A model generated the notes under the pieces. It did not search any database, was not told where the DNA came from, and worked only from the letters and a program-made list of their open reading frames with translations. The position numbers and the translations under genes are program-made. Below are positions 43,700 to 51,903 of a DNA stretch of 64,000 nucleotides, one piece after another (position 1 is the first letter of the stretch; each line of letters begins with the position of its first letter). Source of the stretch: Pseudoxanthobacter soli DSM 19599 (GTDB lineage: Bacteria; Pseudomonadota; Alphaproteobacteria; Rhizobiales; Segnochrobactraceae); NCBI GenBank assembly GCA_945898215.1, contig CAMDHY010000006.1, forward strand, positions 1-64,000. Direction: 5' to 3'.

Positions 43700-44492
43700 T
43701 TACGCGATCGCCGAGCCGGTGCCGCAGGGGTCGTCCCACGGGATCTCCCTGCTGGCGCCGACCGACGTCGAGGCTCTCGCCCGCATCCGGGCCGAGCAGT
43801 TGGATGCGGCGCACGGCGGGCTCTCCGCCGAGGCGACGCTCGACCTCGCCATCCACACCCTGTTTCCGAGCCGCATAGCCCTCGTCTCGAGCTTCGGCGC
43901 CGATGCGGCGGTTATGCTAAAGCTCATCGCCGACGTCGATCCGTCGACGCCGGTGATCTTCCTCGAGACCGGCAAGCACTTCCCGGAGACGCTGCGCCAC
44001 CGCGACCGGCTGATCTCCCGGCTCGGCCTCACCGACGTGCGCTCGGTGAAGCCCGATCCGGCGCGGCTCGCCGAGTTCGACGCCGAGGGTGGTTTGTGGC
44101 TGAAGGACCCGACGCTCTGCTGCCGGATCCGCAAGGTCGAGCCGCTCGCCCGCGCGCTCGACGGCTTCGACGCCTGGATCACCGGCCGCAAGCGCTTCCA
44201 GTCGGCCGGCCGCGACGGGCTCGCCCGCTTCGAGGTCGAGGCGTCGCGCATCAAGGTGAACCCGGTCGCCGCGTGGTCGCGCGCCGATCTCGAGGCCTAT
44301 GCGGCGCTGCACGACCTGCCGGCCCACCCGCTGGTCGCCCAGGGCTTCCCGTCGATCGGCTGCATGCCCTGCACCGATCGCGTGGTGGCCGGCGAGGACG
44401 AGCGCTCGGGCCGCTGGCGCGGCAGCGAGAAGACGGAATGCGGCATCCACCTCGGCCTCGTCGGCCGCGAGGCGGATGGCAGCGGCATCTGA
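43686..44492 (+). CDS. cysH: Adenylyl-sulfate (APS) reductase, thioredoxin-dependent
   Basis: A 268-residue CysH-family enzyme that reduces activated sulfate to sulfite. The nucleotide-binding SSFGADAAVMLKLI motif is near residue 70, with FLETGKHFPET and ITGRKRFQSAGR. A 4Fe-4S set is present: C145-C146 and C226-x2-C229. This cluster marks APS-specific reductases as opposed to PAPS reductases lacking it. The catalytic ECGIH(L) cysteine is C252. No sulfate-adenylylation genes are visible here. Confidence 0.95.
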   Translation: MARVDYAIAEPVPQGSSHGISLLAPTDVEALARIRAEQLDAAHGGLSAEATLDLAIHTLFPSRIALVSSFGADAAVMLKLIADVDPSTPVIFLETGKHFPETLRHRDRLISRLGLTDVRSVKPDPARLAEFDAEGGLWLKDPTLCCRIRKVEPLARALDGFDAWITGRKRFQSAGRDGLARFEVEASRIKVNPVAAWSRADLEAYAALHDLPAHPLVAQGFPSIGCMPCTDRVVAGEDERSGRWRGSEKTECGIHLGLVGREADGSGI

Positions 44493-44505
44493 CAGGCGAC
44501 GCACC

Positions 44506-45018
44506 ATGACCGCAGACGTGTTCCGCGACGGCCGCTTCGTGCCGGACGACTGGGTGATCCTCGACGCGGCGGCGCCGGTCCCGGCGGAGGGCAGGGCGTT
44601 CCTGCCGTTCGCGCGCTGGTTCGCCGAGCGCGAGGCGTTGGCCGGCGACAGCCGTCCCCTCGGCGTCCTGGTGAAGCCTGGCGACGACCCGGAGAAGCTC
44701 GCCCCTGATCTCGACCGGCTGGCGGCGATCGCCATCGACTTCCCGGCCTTCACCGACGGCCGCGGCTTCTCCTACGCCCGCGTGCTGCGCGAGCACCTCG
44801 GCTACCGGGGGGAACTCCGGGCGGTCGGCAACGTGCTGCTCGACCAGATCCCGCTGATGATCCGCTGCGGCGTCGACGCCTTCGTCGTCACCCACGAGCC
44901 GACCCGCGCCCGGCTGTCGAAGGGCGATACGGCGGAGGTCGAACTCTACACCCAGCCCGTCGGCCGCCCCGAGCCCGCCGCCGGCACCCGCCCCTGGACC
45001 CGCCGCAAGGCGGTGTAG
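44506..45018 (+). CDS. DUF934 protein of the cys operon
   Basis: A 170-residue DUF934 protein with the family pattern LGVLVKPGDDPEKLAPDLDRLAAIAIDFPAFTDGRGFSYARVLREHLGYRGELRAVG and DQIPLMIRCGVDAFVV. It is a constant last gene of siroheme/sulfite-reduction operons in alphaproteobacteria and has been proposed as an accessory factor; its activity is unknown. It starts 14 bases after cysH. Confidence 0.93.
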   Translation: MTADVFRDGRFVPDDWVILDAAAPVPAEGRAFLPFARWFAEREALAGDSRPLGVLVKPGDDPEKLAPDLDRLAAIAIDFPAFTDGRGFSYARVLREHLGYRGELRAVGNVLLDQIPLMIRCGVDAFVVTHEPTRARLSKGDTAEVELYTQPVGRPEPAAGTRPWTRRKAV

Positions 45019-45071
45019 GGGGGCGGCAAAGAGTTGGAGCGCTGCAGAAACTTGGAGCGCTGAAGTTTGAG

Positions 45072-45244
45072 CTCCCACCCTCCCCCTGTGGGAGGGTCGG
45101 GCCGCGAAGCGGACCGGGGTGTGCGCCGTCGGCAACGCCGACGGCGTGCGGCGTTGGATTGATCGCTGATGTCTTACGCGGCGCTTTGCGCCGCGCCCCC
45201 TCCGGCCGGCTGCGCCGGCCACCTCCCCCACGAGGGGGGAGGGG
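45072..45244. repeat. Cluster of REP-like palindromes after the cys operon
   Basis: The 245-base gap to the next gene holds several palindromes: a CCCACCCTCCCCCTGTGGG-type element (45072-45122), GCCGTCGGC-AAC-GCCGACGGC (about 45125-45145), CGCGGCGC-TTT-GCGCCGCG (45177-45195) and a CCGGCC-GGC-rich element ending CGAGGGGGGAGGGG (to 45244). TTGGAGCGCT is also repeated twice near 45034-45060. They may end transcription from both sides; no gene is seen. Confidence 0.65.
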
Positions 45245-45263
45245 AAAGAAGCGCCCGCCAGCC

Positions 45264-45524
45264 TCAGCTGGCGGCGAACTTGATGCCCTGCTTCACTTCG
45301 GAAATCGCTTGGTCGATCAGACTGATCGCGGCGGCGCGGTGGCCACCCTTGCCAGTGTTGGCCTGCTCCAGCCAGCGCTTGGCGTCCTGAAGGGAGGCGA
45401 GCGCATTGCGCATGTTCGGCTGGTCGGCGAGGGCCGCGGTCGGGACCGTGGCGACGGCGGCGACGCCGACGGCGAGGGCAGCGGCCGATGCGAACGCGTC
45501 GCGGCGAGTGACTGAATCGGTCAT
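45264..45524 (-). CDS. Small exported protein of unknown function
   Basis: An 86-residue protein with a signal peptide (VTRRDAFASAAALAVGVAAVATVPTAALA). The RR near the start is Tat-like but lacks the full SRRxFLK motif. The mature ~50 residues (QPNMRNALASLQDAKRWLEQANTGKGGHRAAAISLIDQAISEVKQGI) form two predicted amphipathic helices. The family is common in Rhizobiales as a small periplasmic helical protein; no function is known. Confidence 0.75.
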   Translation of the reverse strand: MTDSVTRRDAFASAAALAVGVAAVATVPTAALADQPNMRNALASLQDAKRWLEQANTGKGGHRAAAISLIDQAISEVKQGIKFAAS

Positions 45525-45714
45525 TGTGAGGTTTCCCGTACTGTTGGACCCGTCATCCCCGGGCCGAGCCAGCGTCTATCGCACGATTCCGAGGCGGTCG
45601 ATGCCGGGGAAGCGTGAGCGATGGCGGCCGCGTCGGTGCGCCGTGCCACCGTCGGCAGTCTGGGCGAGTTCGCGGGCAGGGTAAAGCGCTGCGCCGGATT
45701 GGAACGCCCGCGCC

Positions 45715-47205
45715 TCAAAGATAGGTCGAGCGTTCCAGCGGCGTGATCTCCGCCTGGAACGCCGCCATCTCTGCCTTCTTCACGGCCGAAAACAGCGAGC
45801 GGTACTCGACGCCGAAGCTGCGCCGGACGAAATCCGACCGCTCGAACAGCCGGATCGCCTCGCCCATCGTCGAGGGCAGCGGCGGGGCGGGCTCCTCGTA
45901 GCCGTTGCGGTCGGTCGGCGGCGGCGGCGTCAGCCCGCGCTCGATGCCTTCCAGCATCCCGCCCAGCACGGCGGCGAGCACCAGATAGGGGTTGGCGTCG
46001 GTGCCGGCGATGCGGTGCTCGAGGCGGCGCGCCTCCGGCGGCGACGCCGGCACGCGCACGGCGACCGAGCGGTTGTTGTGGCCCCAGGCGGCGCGCGTCG
46101 GCGCGTAGGAGCCGGGCTGAAGTCGGCGGAAGCCGTTCCAGGTCGGCACGAACAGCAGGGTGGACGCCGCCATCGTCTCGATCAGACCGGCGATCGCCGC
46201 CTCGAGCAGCGGCTCGCCGGTGGCGGGCACGGCGAAGACGTTCTGCCCGCTCGCATCGACGAGGCTCGCGTGGACGTGCATGCCGTTGCCGGCCCAGCCC
46301 ATGAAGGGCTTCGCCATGAAGCTCGCCTTCAGGCCGTGGACCGCCGCCGTCTCGGCGACCAGGCGCTTCAGCAGCACGACGTCGTCGGCCGCCGCCAGCG
46401 CGTCGCTGCGGTGTTTGAGATTGACCTCGAACTGCCCCGGCGCCGCCTCCTTGACGATGGTGTCGATCGGCAGGCCCTGCGCCTTGGCGTGGGCGCGGAT
46501 GTCGCCGAACAGCCGGCCGTGGGCGGAGAGGTCCGATAGCGCCAGGACGTTGGTGCGCTCCGGCCCGTTCGGCTCGGCGCGCACCGGCGCCGGCGAGCCG
46601 GTGACGTGGGCGGGTGCCGCCGGGTCGAGCAGGTAGAACTCGAGCTCGAAGGCACACACTGCCGCGAGCCCCGCGCCGGCGAGCCGCTCGACGACAGCCT
46701 CGAGCCGGGTGCGCGGGTCGCCGTGGAAGGGCACGCCGCGCTCGGTGTGCATGGTGAGCACCGCCTGGGCGGTCGGGTGCGCCGCCCACGGCACCGGCTT
46801 CAGCGTGCCGGGAACGGCGCGGCAGAAGCCGTCGCGGTCGCCGGTGTCGACGTGGAGCCCGGTCTCCATCACCTCGCGGCCCCAGACGTCGATGCCGAAC
46901 ACCGACAAGGGGAAGTTCACCCCCGCCCCGAACGCCTTCGACAGCGTGCCGACCGGCGCCCACTTGCCGCGCAGCACGCCGCAGGTGTCGGTGATCAGGA
47001 GCTCGACCGTCTCGGTGTCGGGATGGGCTGCGAGGAAGCGCTCGACCTCGCCGGCGGCGGGGGAGGCGACGCCTGCCGGCATCTTGTCGGGCGATGCGGC
47101 CGCGGCCGGCGGCCTCTCGGCGGACAGCACGCCTGTCGATGGCTTGTCGGCCGGGGCGGCCTTGCCGGCGCGCGTCGCGGCGGTCTCGGTTTCACCGGGT
47201 CGCAT
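45715..47205 (-). CDS. Glutamine synthetase-family ligase (gamma-glutamylpolyamine synthetase-like)
   Basis: A 455-496-residue GS-fold enzyme. Motifs: DTCGVLRGKW (beta-grasp), FELEFYLLD (metal-binding E-x-E), FEVNLKH, FMAKPFMGWAGNGMHVHASL (ATP/glutamate site) and NNRSVAVRVP with the HRIAGTDANPYLVLAAVLGGMLEG end. The sequence resembles PuuA-type gamma-glutamyl ligases more than GlnA; the tyrosine adenylylation site of GlnA is not obvious. The ATG at 47205 gives an Ala/Pro-rich extension of ~40 residues; an ATG at 47082 would match the usual length. Confidence 0.85.
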   Translation of the reverse strand: MRPGETETAATRAGKAAPADKPSTGVLSAERPPAAAASPDKMPAGVASPAAGEVERFLAAHPDTETVELLITDTCGVLRGKWAPVGTLSKAFGAGVNFPLSVFGIDVWGREVMETGLHVDTGDRDGFCRAVPGTLKPVPWAAHPTAQAVLTMHTERGVPFHGDPRTRLEAVVERLAGAGLAAVCAFELEFYLLDPAAPAHVTGSPAPVRAEPNGPERTNVLALSDLSAHGRLFGDIRAHAKAQGLPIDTIVKEAAPGQFEVNLKHRSDALAAADDVVLLKRLVAETAAVHGLKASFMAKPFMGWAGNGMHVHASLVDASGQNVFAVPATGEPLLEAAIAGLIETMAASTLLFVPTWNGFRRLQPGSYAPTRAAWGHNNRSVAVRVPASPPEARRLEHRIAGTDANPYLVLAAVLGGMLEGIERGLTPPPPTDRNGYEEPAPPLPSTMGEAIRLFERSDFVRRSFGVEYRSLFSAVKKAEMAAFQAEITPLERSTYL

Positions 47206-47321
47206 GATGGTCGGGGCGGCCTCCGCAGCCACGCGGCCGGGCGGCGGCGCTTCCGACAGTCTAGCCGCAGCCGCACCGGTTGCGCCAGCCGGAGACGCGC
47301 CCGTCGGCCGCCGCGAAGCCG

Positions 47322-48962
47322 TCAGTTCGCCGACTTCTGCTGGCCGCGCAGCGGCAACTCGGCGATCGAGGCCATCAGCAGGCCGGCGACGAGGGCGCCG
47401 GCGGCGGCGGCGAGGAAGACGCCGCGGAAGATCGGCGCGGCCTCGCCGCCACCGCGCAGGCCCTCGAGGATGATCGCCTGGATCGACTGATCGCCACTCC
47501 CCGCCGCGCCGGCGAGGAAGATCGCCCCGAAGCCGGCGACGAGCACAGCGCCGCCGAGCGAGCGGGAGAAGTTGAGGACGCCGGTGGCGGTGCCCATCTG
47601 GTGCGCCGGCACGGCGTTCTGCACCGATACGGTGGAGATCGGGTACATGACGCCGAGCCCGCAGCCGAGCAGCGCCGTCAGCCCCTGCATCTGCCACACC
47701 GTCGGCACCGGGCCGAAGGCGAGGTAGAGCGCCGTGGCGGTGGCCACCGCGAGGCCCGCGACCGCCGTGATCTTGTAGCGGCCGGTGCGGCCCATGATGC
47801 GGCCGGCGATTTGCGCCCCGGCGACGGTGCCGGCCATGTTGGCGATCATCGCGAGGCCCGATTGCGCGGCGGTGAAGCCGAACACGAACTCGAAATAGAG
47901 CGGCAGGTAGACCGTCATCGCCACCATCGTGCCGACGGCGAAGAACACCGAGAGCGTGCCGGTGCGCACCATCGGGATGGCGAGCAGGTTGAGCGGCACG
48001 AACGGCTCCGGCGCGCGTGCCAGCCAGGCGCCGAAGCCGACCCACAGAGCCAGCGAGGCCGCGAGCAGGCCGAGGATCACCGGCGAGGCCCAGCCATAGG
48101 CGGTGCCGCCCCAGCTCAGCGCCAAAAGCAGCGCGAGCGTCGCGGCCAGCATCAGCAGCGCCCCGACATAGTCGATGCGGTGCGGCCGGTCGTGGCGGGG
48201 GATCTGCTTCAGCACCCGGTTGGTGAGCAGCAGCGCCGCGAGGCCGAGCGGCACGTTGATCCAGAAGATCGCCGACCAGTGCAGGTGCTCGGCGAGGATG
48301 CCGCCGGCGGCCGGGCCGGCGATCGAGGCGGTCATGAACACGGCGGCGAAATAGGCCATGTAGCGGCCGCGCTCGCGCGGCGAGATGATGTCGGCGACGA
48401 TCGTCTGGCCGAGCGAGATCAGGCCGCCGCCGCCGATGCCCTGCAGGGCGCGCGCCAGGATCAGCACGCGGATGTCGGTCGCGAGCGCGCACGCCACCGA
48501 GCCGACGAGGAAGATCGCGATGGCGACCAGCATGATGGCGCGGCGTCCGTGGATGTCGCTGAGCTTGCCGTAGATCGGCGTCACCACCGTCGAGGTGAGG
48601 AGATAGGCGGTGACCACCCAGGTGAGGTTCTCGACCGCGCCGAGCTCGCGCCCGATCGTCGGCAGGGCGGTGACGACGATCGTCTGGTCGAGGGCGCCGA
48701 GAAACATCGCCAGGATGACGCCGACGAGGATGACGCGGATCTGCGCGTGGCTGAGCGGCGCCGCCTCCGGCGCCGGCGTCGCCCCGGACGGCCCGTGCGT
48801 CGCCGGCACACCGCCAGCCGCCGTCGGTGCCCCCGCCGTCGCGAGCGGCGGCTGAGCCGCGCCCGGCGCGGAGGTCGTCGCGACCGGCGTCCGTCCTGCG
48901 CCCGGTCCACCCTCGGCGGGGCCGGACGGCGGGGCGGCGGTCGGGGGCAGCGGCTCGGTCAT
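47322..48962 (-). CDS. DHA2-family (EmrB/QacA-like) multidrug MFS transporter
   Basis: A 546-residue proton-driven exporter with about 14 helices. An Ala/Pro-rich cytoplasmic N-terminus of ~75 residues precedes the first helix. Motif A (GKLSDIHGRRAIML), motif D1-like LDQTIVVTALPTIGRELG, and motif C region (GPAAGGILAEHLHWSAIFWINVPLG) identify DHA2. The divergent TetR gene and the operator in the 158-base spacer suggest drug- or ligand-inducible expression. No membrane-fusion partner (EmrA) is adjacent. Confidence 0.92.
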   Translation of the reverse strand: MTEPLPPTAAPPSGPAEGGPGAGRTPVATTSAPGAAQPPLATAGAPTAAGGVPATHGPSGATPAPEAAPLSHAQIRVILVGVILAMFLGALDQTIVVTALPTIGRELGAVENLTWVVTAYLLTSTVVTPIYGKLSDIHGRRAIMLVAIAIFLVGSVACALATDIRVLILARALQGIGGGGLISLGQTIVADIISPRERGRYMAYFAAVFMTASIAGPAAGGILAEHLHWSAIFWINVPLGLAALLLTNRVLKQIPRHDRPHRIDYVGALLMLAATLALLLALSWGGTAYGWASPVILGLLAASLALWVGFGAWLARAPEPFVPLNLLAIPMVRTGTLSVFFAVGTMVAMTVYLPLYFEFVFGFTAAQSGLAMIANMAGTVAGAQIAGRIMGRTGRYKITAVAGLAVATATALYLAFGPVPTVWQMQGLTALLGCGLGVMYPISTVSVQNAVPAHQMGTATGVLNFSRSLGGAVLVAGFGAIFLAGAAGSGDQSIQAIILEGLRGGGEAAPIFRGVFLAAAAGALVAGLLMASIAELPLRGQQKSAN

Positions 48963-48998
48963 GGCAAGGCTCGCTTGGCGAACGGTTCGTCTCGATGC

Positions 48999-49021
48999 GT
49001 TGACCGAACGGTTCGGTCAAC
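48999..49021. promoter_or_regulatory. TetR-type operator palindrome
   Basis: A perfect 23-bp palindrome: GTTGACCGAAC, one central G, then the complement (GTTCGGTCAAC). It lies between the divergent MFS exporter (start 48962) and TetR gene (start 49121). A shorter related palindrome, CGAACGGTTCG, occurs at 48979-48989 close to the exporter start. Both sites together fit autorepression plus repression of the exporter. Confidence 0.88.
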
Positions 49022-49120
49022 GTAGGTTCGTAGTCCGCGGCAAGTCGGTGGTCAAGACCGCGGTCAAGGCCGCGGGGGCGGTCAGCGGGGCAGGGGCTGC
49101 CATTGCAGACGGGGAACGGC

Positions 49121-49837
49121 ATGGCGAAGGCGGCTGGCAAAGGGCGAGGAACGGCGGCGCCGGACGCCGGCGCGGCAACTTGCTCGCCCGCGCCGTCTGC
49201 CCCGGACGCCGCCACAGACGCGAACCCCACCCCCATCCCCCCCGGCACCGACCCCGCCAAGCGCCGGCAGATCCTCGAGGGCGCCCACGGCGTGTTCATG
49301 CAGCTCGGCTTCGACGCCGCCTCGATGGGAGCGATCGCGCGCGCCGCCGGCGTCTCTAAGGGCACGCTCTACGTCTATTTCGACAGCAAGGAGGCGCTGT
49401 TTGCGGCGATGATCGCCGACGAGCGCGCCCGCTTCAAAAGCCGCTTCGACCTCGACCCCGACGATCCCGACATCGCCGCTGGCCTCAAGCGCATGGGCCG
49501 CACGCTCGTCGCCTTCATCGTTCGGCCGGCCAACATCCGCGCGGTCCGGACGGTGATGGGCATATCCGAGCGCATCCCGGCGGTCGGCCGCGCCTTCTAC
49601 GAGGACGGCCCCGGCCGCGGCGTCGACAAGTTCACCCGCTTCATCGAGGTGCACGCCCGCGCCGGCCGGCTCACCGCGCCGGACCCGCGCCTCGCCGCGG
49701 CGCAGCTGCAGATGCTGCTGCAGGCCGGCCTCGTCAACGAGCTCCTCTACGACGTCCGCGAGCCGCCGGACGAGGCCGAGATCGCCGCCCACGTCGACGA
49801 GGCGGTGGCGACCTTCCTCGCCCGCTACGGACGGTGA
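49121..49837 (+). CDS. TetR/AcrR-family regulator of the adjacent exporter
   Basis: A 238-residue repressor. After an Ala/Pro-rich leader the TetR DNA-binding domain starts near residue 45 (RRQILEGAHGVFMQLGFDAASMGAIARAAGVSKGTLYVYFDSKEALF), followed by a ligand-binding domain of the TetR_C type (AAQLQMLLQAGLVNELLYD). An ATG at 49103 would add six residues. Divergent arrangement with the DHA2 exporter and a perfect operator between them make it the likely local repressor. Confidence 0.92.
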   Translation: MAKAAGKGRGTAAPDAGAATCSPAPSAPDAATDANPTPIPPGTDPAKRRQILEGAHGVFMQLGFDAASMGAIARAAGVSKGTLYVYFDSKEALFAAMIADERARFKSRFDLDPDDPDIAAGLKRMGRTLVAFIVRPANIRAVRTVMGISERIPAVGRAFYEDGPGRGVDKFTRFIEVHARAGRLTAPDPRLAAAQLQMLLQAGLVNELLYDVREPPDEAEIAAHVDEAVATFLARYGR

Positions 49838-50127
49838 CAGCGGTGCGAGCCACCGCCCCGCGACCGCGCTCGTCCCTCGCTGCCATCCCTCCCGCAACCG
49901 TCTCGCGGTCCGCGGCGTTGATCGCTTGAGCTTTCGAGATGCAATGACGGTGTGCGCCGCGAATTGTGTTGCGCGCAAGTGTCCAGCGCCCGCATCATGC
50001 TTCCTGCGGGTCGTCTATAAGCATGAGCGGCTTTCGCCCCGGCAGGGGGACGTGCTGGCGAGAGCGTTCGGGTACCGGTCGTCGAGACCGTGCTTGTTGC
50101 CGCGGTGGGGTGCCAGGGGGGAATCCG

Positions 50128-51333
50128 ATGCGCGTGTTGTTCGCGACACTCATGGTGTTGCTGATTTCTATTGCCGCGGTGCAGGCCGCGCCGGTCAACG
50201 ACAACTTCAGTCAGGCGATCGAGCTGCCGGCGTCGAACATGAAGTTCGGACGGCAGTCGATCACGATCATGTCGGGGTCGAATTTCGAGGCGACGGTGGA
50301 ACGCGGCGAGCCGCAGGTGGGCTCGTTCGAGGCCGCGTCCCATTCCGTCTGGTACAAGTTCAAGGCGACGCAGACCGGCATCGCGCTGGTGACCACCCAC
50401 ATCTCGCAGATCGTCACGCAGCTTGAAGTGTTCACCGGCAAGTCACTGACGAGCCTCGTCAGGGTCGGTGGCGATCAGGCCAAAGCCCGCATCGATTCGT
50501 CGATGGTGACGTTCGAGACCAAGAAAAACGCCATCTACTACATCCGCGTCGATGGTGTCGGCAGCGCCAATGAGACCTTCCGCCTCACCTTGAACAGTTT
50601 CGGCCGCGACGGCGGCGTCGCCCTTGTTCCGGGCGATTTGCCCTTCGTGAACCAGCTGCCGTTTGCCATCGTCGACGGCGACGGACTGTTCGGGTTCTTC
50701 CCGACCTACCTGATCGTCAACGTCACCGATGCCGACGTGACGGTGGACGCCACGATCACCGGGGGCGCCATCAGGACCTCATTGGAGACCACGAGCCTGG
50801 CAAAGGCGTCGTTCCAGCCCTGGACGCGCCCCGGCTTCAAGCCCTGGAATCCGGGAACGTTGACCATTCCCGAGACGAAGGCCGGCACCTACACGAAGAC
50901 CATCCTGGTCAACGTCAACGCCGGGGAGCGCACCGTCGAGCACCCGATCTCCTTCGTGCTGGCCGGAGCGGACGAGGCGCAGGTCGAGGTCTCGTCGAGA
51001 GGCAAGTCTGAATTCAAGGCGTCTTTGTCGAAGACGGCCAGGATCGAGTTCCTCGTCTCCAACAAGTCGAGCAAGGCGGCGAAGGGCTGCGTGCTGTCGG
51101 ATGTCTATCACGTCAGCAGCGTCGGCGTCGGCGCCATCAACGCGCGCTGGGGCTTCGGCGCGAACGGCAAGTCGGCGCCTTTCGACGTCCCCGTGAAATC
51201 GACGAAGAAGCTGACCTTGACGGTCTCCGGCGCCGCTCTCGGCCGGTTGGGGCCGTTTGGCGCGAGGCTCGCCTGCGCGAACGCCGACGTCATCGACGGG
51301 ACGTCGTCCTTCTTCGTGACGGTGACGCGCTAG
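50128..51333 (+). CDS. Secreted protein with PPC-like N-terminal domain
   Basis: A 401-residue exported protein. A signal peptide (MRVLFATLMVLLISIAAVQAAP) precedes APVNDNFSQAIELP...SVWYKFKATQTGIALVTT, which resembles bacterial pre-peptidase C-terminal (PPC)-type beta domains. The rest is beta-rich, threonine/serine-rich, with no enzyme motif, and includes a curious FQPWTRPGFKPWNPG segment. AGGGGGG precedes the ATG. GC content is a little below that of neighbours. The 290 bases upstream (49838-50127) hold no gene I can support. Function unknown; likely surface-exposed or periplasmic. Confidence 0.7.
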   Translation: MRVLFATLMVLLISIAAVQAAPVNDNFSQAIELPASNMKFGRQSITIMSGSNFEATVERGEPQVGSFEAASHSVWYKFKATQTGIALVTTHISQIVTQLEVFTGKSLTSLVRVGGDQAKARIDSSMVTFETKKNAIYYIRVDGVGSANETFRLTLNSFGRDGGVALVPGDLPFVNQLPFAIVDGDGLFGFFPTYLIVNVTDADVTVDATITGGAIRTSLETTSLAKASFQPWTRPGFKPWNPGTLTIPETKAGTYTKTILVNVNAGERTVEHPISFVLAGADEAQVEVSSRGKSEFKASLSKTARIEFLVSNKSSKAAKGCVLSDVYHVSSVGVGAINARWGFGANGKSAPFDVPVKSTKKLTLTVSGAALGRLGPFGARLACANADVIDGTSSFFVTVTR

Positions 51334-51342
51334 CCCCCCGCC

Positions 51343-51903
51343 TCACAGCTTCTCCCCCGGCAGCAGGCTCGCCTGGCACACCCAGTCGGCGAAGCGGGCC
51401 TCGTCGAAGCCGTCCTCGCGGATGTCGAGATAGCGCACATCCGCCTGCTTCGACGGCCCCGGCGGCGGCGGGTCGAGCCGCGCGCCGCGGAAGAACGACA
51501 CCTTCACGTAAAGCTTGAAGCAGTGCAGCCCGAGGAACCAGCCATTGCCGTCGACGCCATAGAGCGGCGAGTTCCACTTCACCGCCTTCGCCACCCCCGG
51601 CACGGTGGCGGTGACGATGTCGTCGATCTGCCGGCCGATGGCGCTCTTCCAGCCCGGCATGGCGGCGATGTAGGCCTGCACCGGCCCGTCGCCATATCCC
51701 TTGGCGATCTGCGGATTGCCGCCCGACAGCAGCACCGGCCCGCCCGCAGCCAGAGCCTCGCCCGCGGGGGCCACCCCCGCAGGCGCCTCCCCCGAGCGCG
51801 CCTCCCCCGCAGGCGCCTCCCCCGAGCGCGCCTTGCCCGCGCGAGCCTTCCCCGCCGGCGCCCCGCCCGAAGCCGCCGCCTTGCCCCCGCGCTCGCGCGT
51901 CAC
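51343..51903 (-). CDS. DUF1801 family protein with repetitive N-terminus
   Basis: A 186-residue cytosolic protein. The C-terminal ~115 residues are a DUF1801 (YdhG-like) domain: GWKSAIGRQIDDIVTATVPGVAKAVKWNSPLYG and WFLGLHCFKLYVKVSFFRGA. The N-terminal ~55 residues are a low-complexity Ala/Gly/Glu/Lys repeat (GKARAGKARSGEAPAGEARSG) encoded by a 30-bp tandem DNA repeat. The start is a GTG at 51903, overlapping the end of the SRPBCC remnant. ArsR-SRPBCC-DUF1801 units are common, which fits the neighbour. Confidence 0.82.
   Translation of the reverse strand: MTRERGGKAAASGGAPAGKARAGKARSGEAPAGEARSGEAPAGVAPAGEALAAGGPVLLSGGNPQIAKGYGDGPVQAYIAAMPGWKSAIGRQIDDIVTATVPGVAKAVKWNSPLYGVDGNGWFLGLHCFKLYVKVSFFRGARLDPPPPGPSKQADVRYLDIREDGFDEARFADWVCQASLLPGEKL
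51781..51840. repeat. 30-bp tandem repeat inside the DUF1801 gene
   Basis: The unit AGGCGCCTCCCCCGAGCGCG plus CCTCCCCCGC occurs at 51781-51810 and again at 51811-51840 with one change; each unit itself is made of two related 15-bp halves, and divergent 15-bp copies flank it. It encodes the EAPAG/EARSG-type pentapeptide run. Confidence 0.8.

Noticed and set aside
45155-45168. TTGATCGCTGATG as a possible second FixK box
   Set aside because: The second half-site does not match ATCAA and it lies within a palindromic repeat cluster between two unrelated genes.
45715-49365. An apparent 1216-residue fusion ending in the glutamine synthetase-like domain
   Set aside because: The upstream part is an out-of-frame reading of the DHA2 transporter gene; the real GS-like gene starts near 47205 or 47082.
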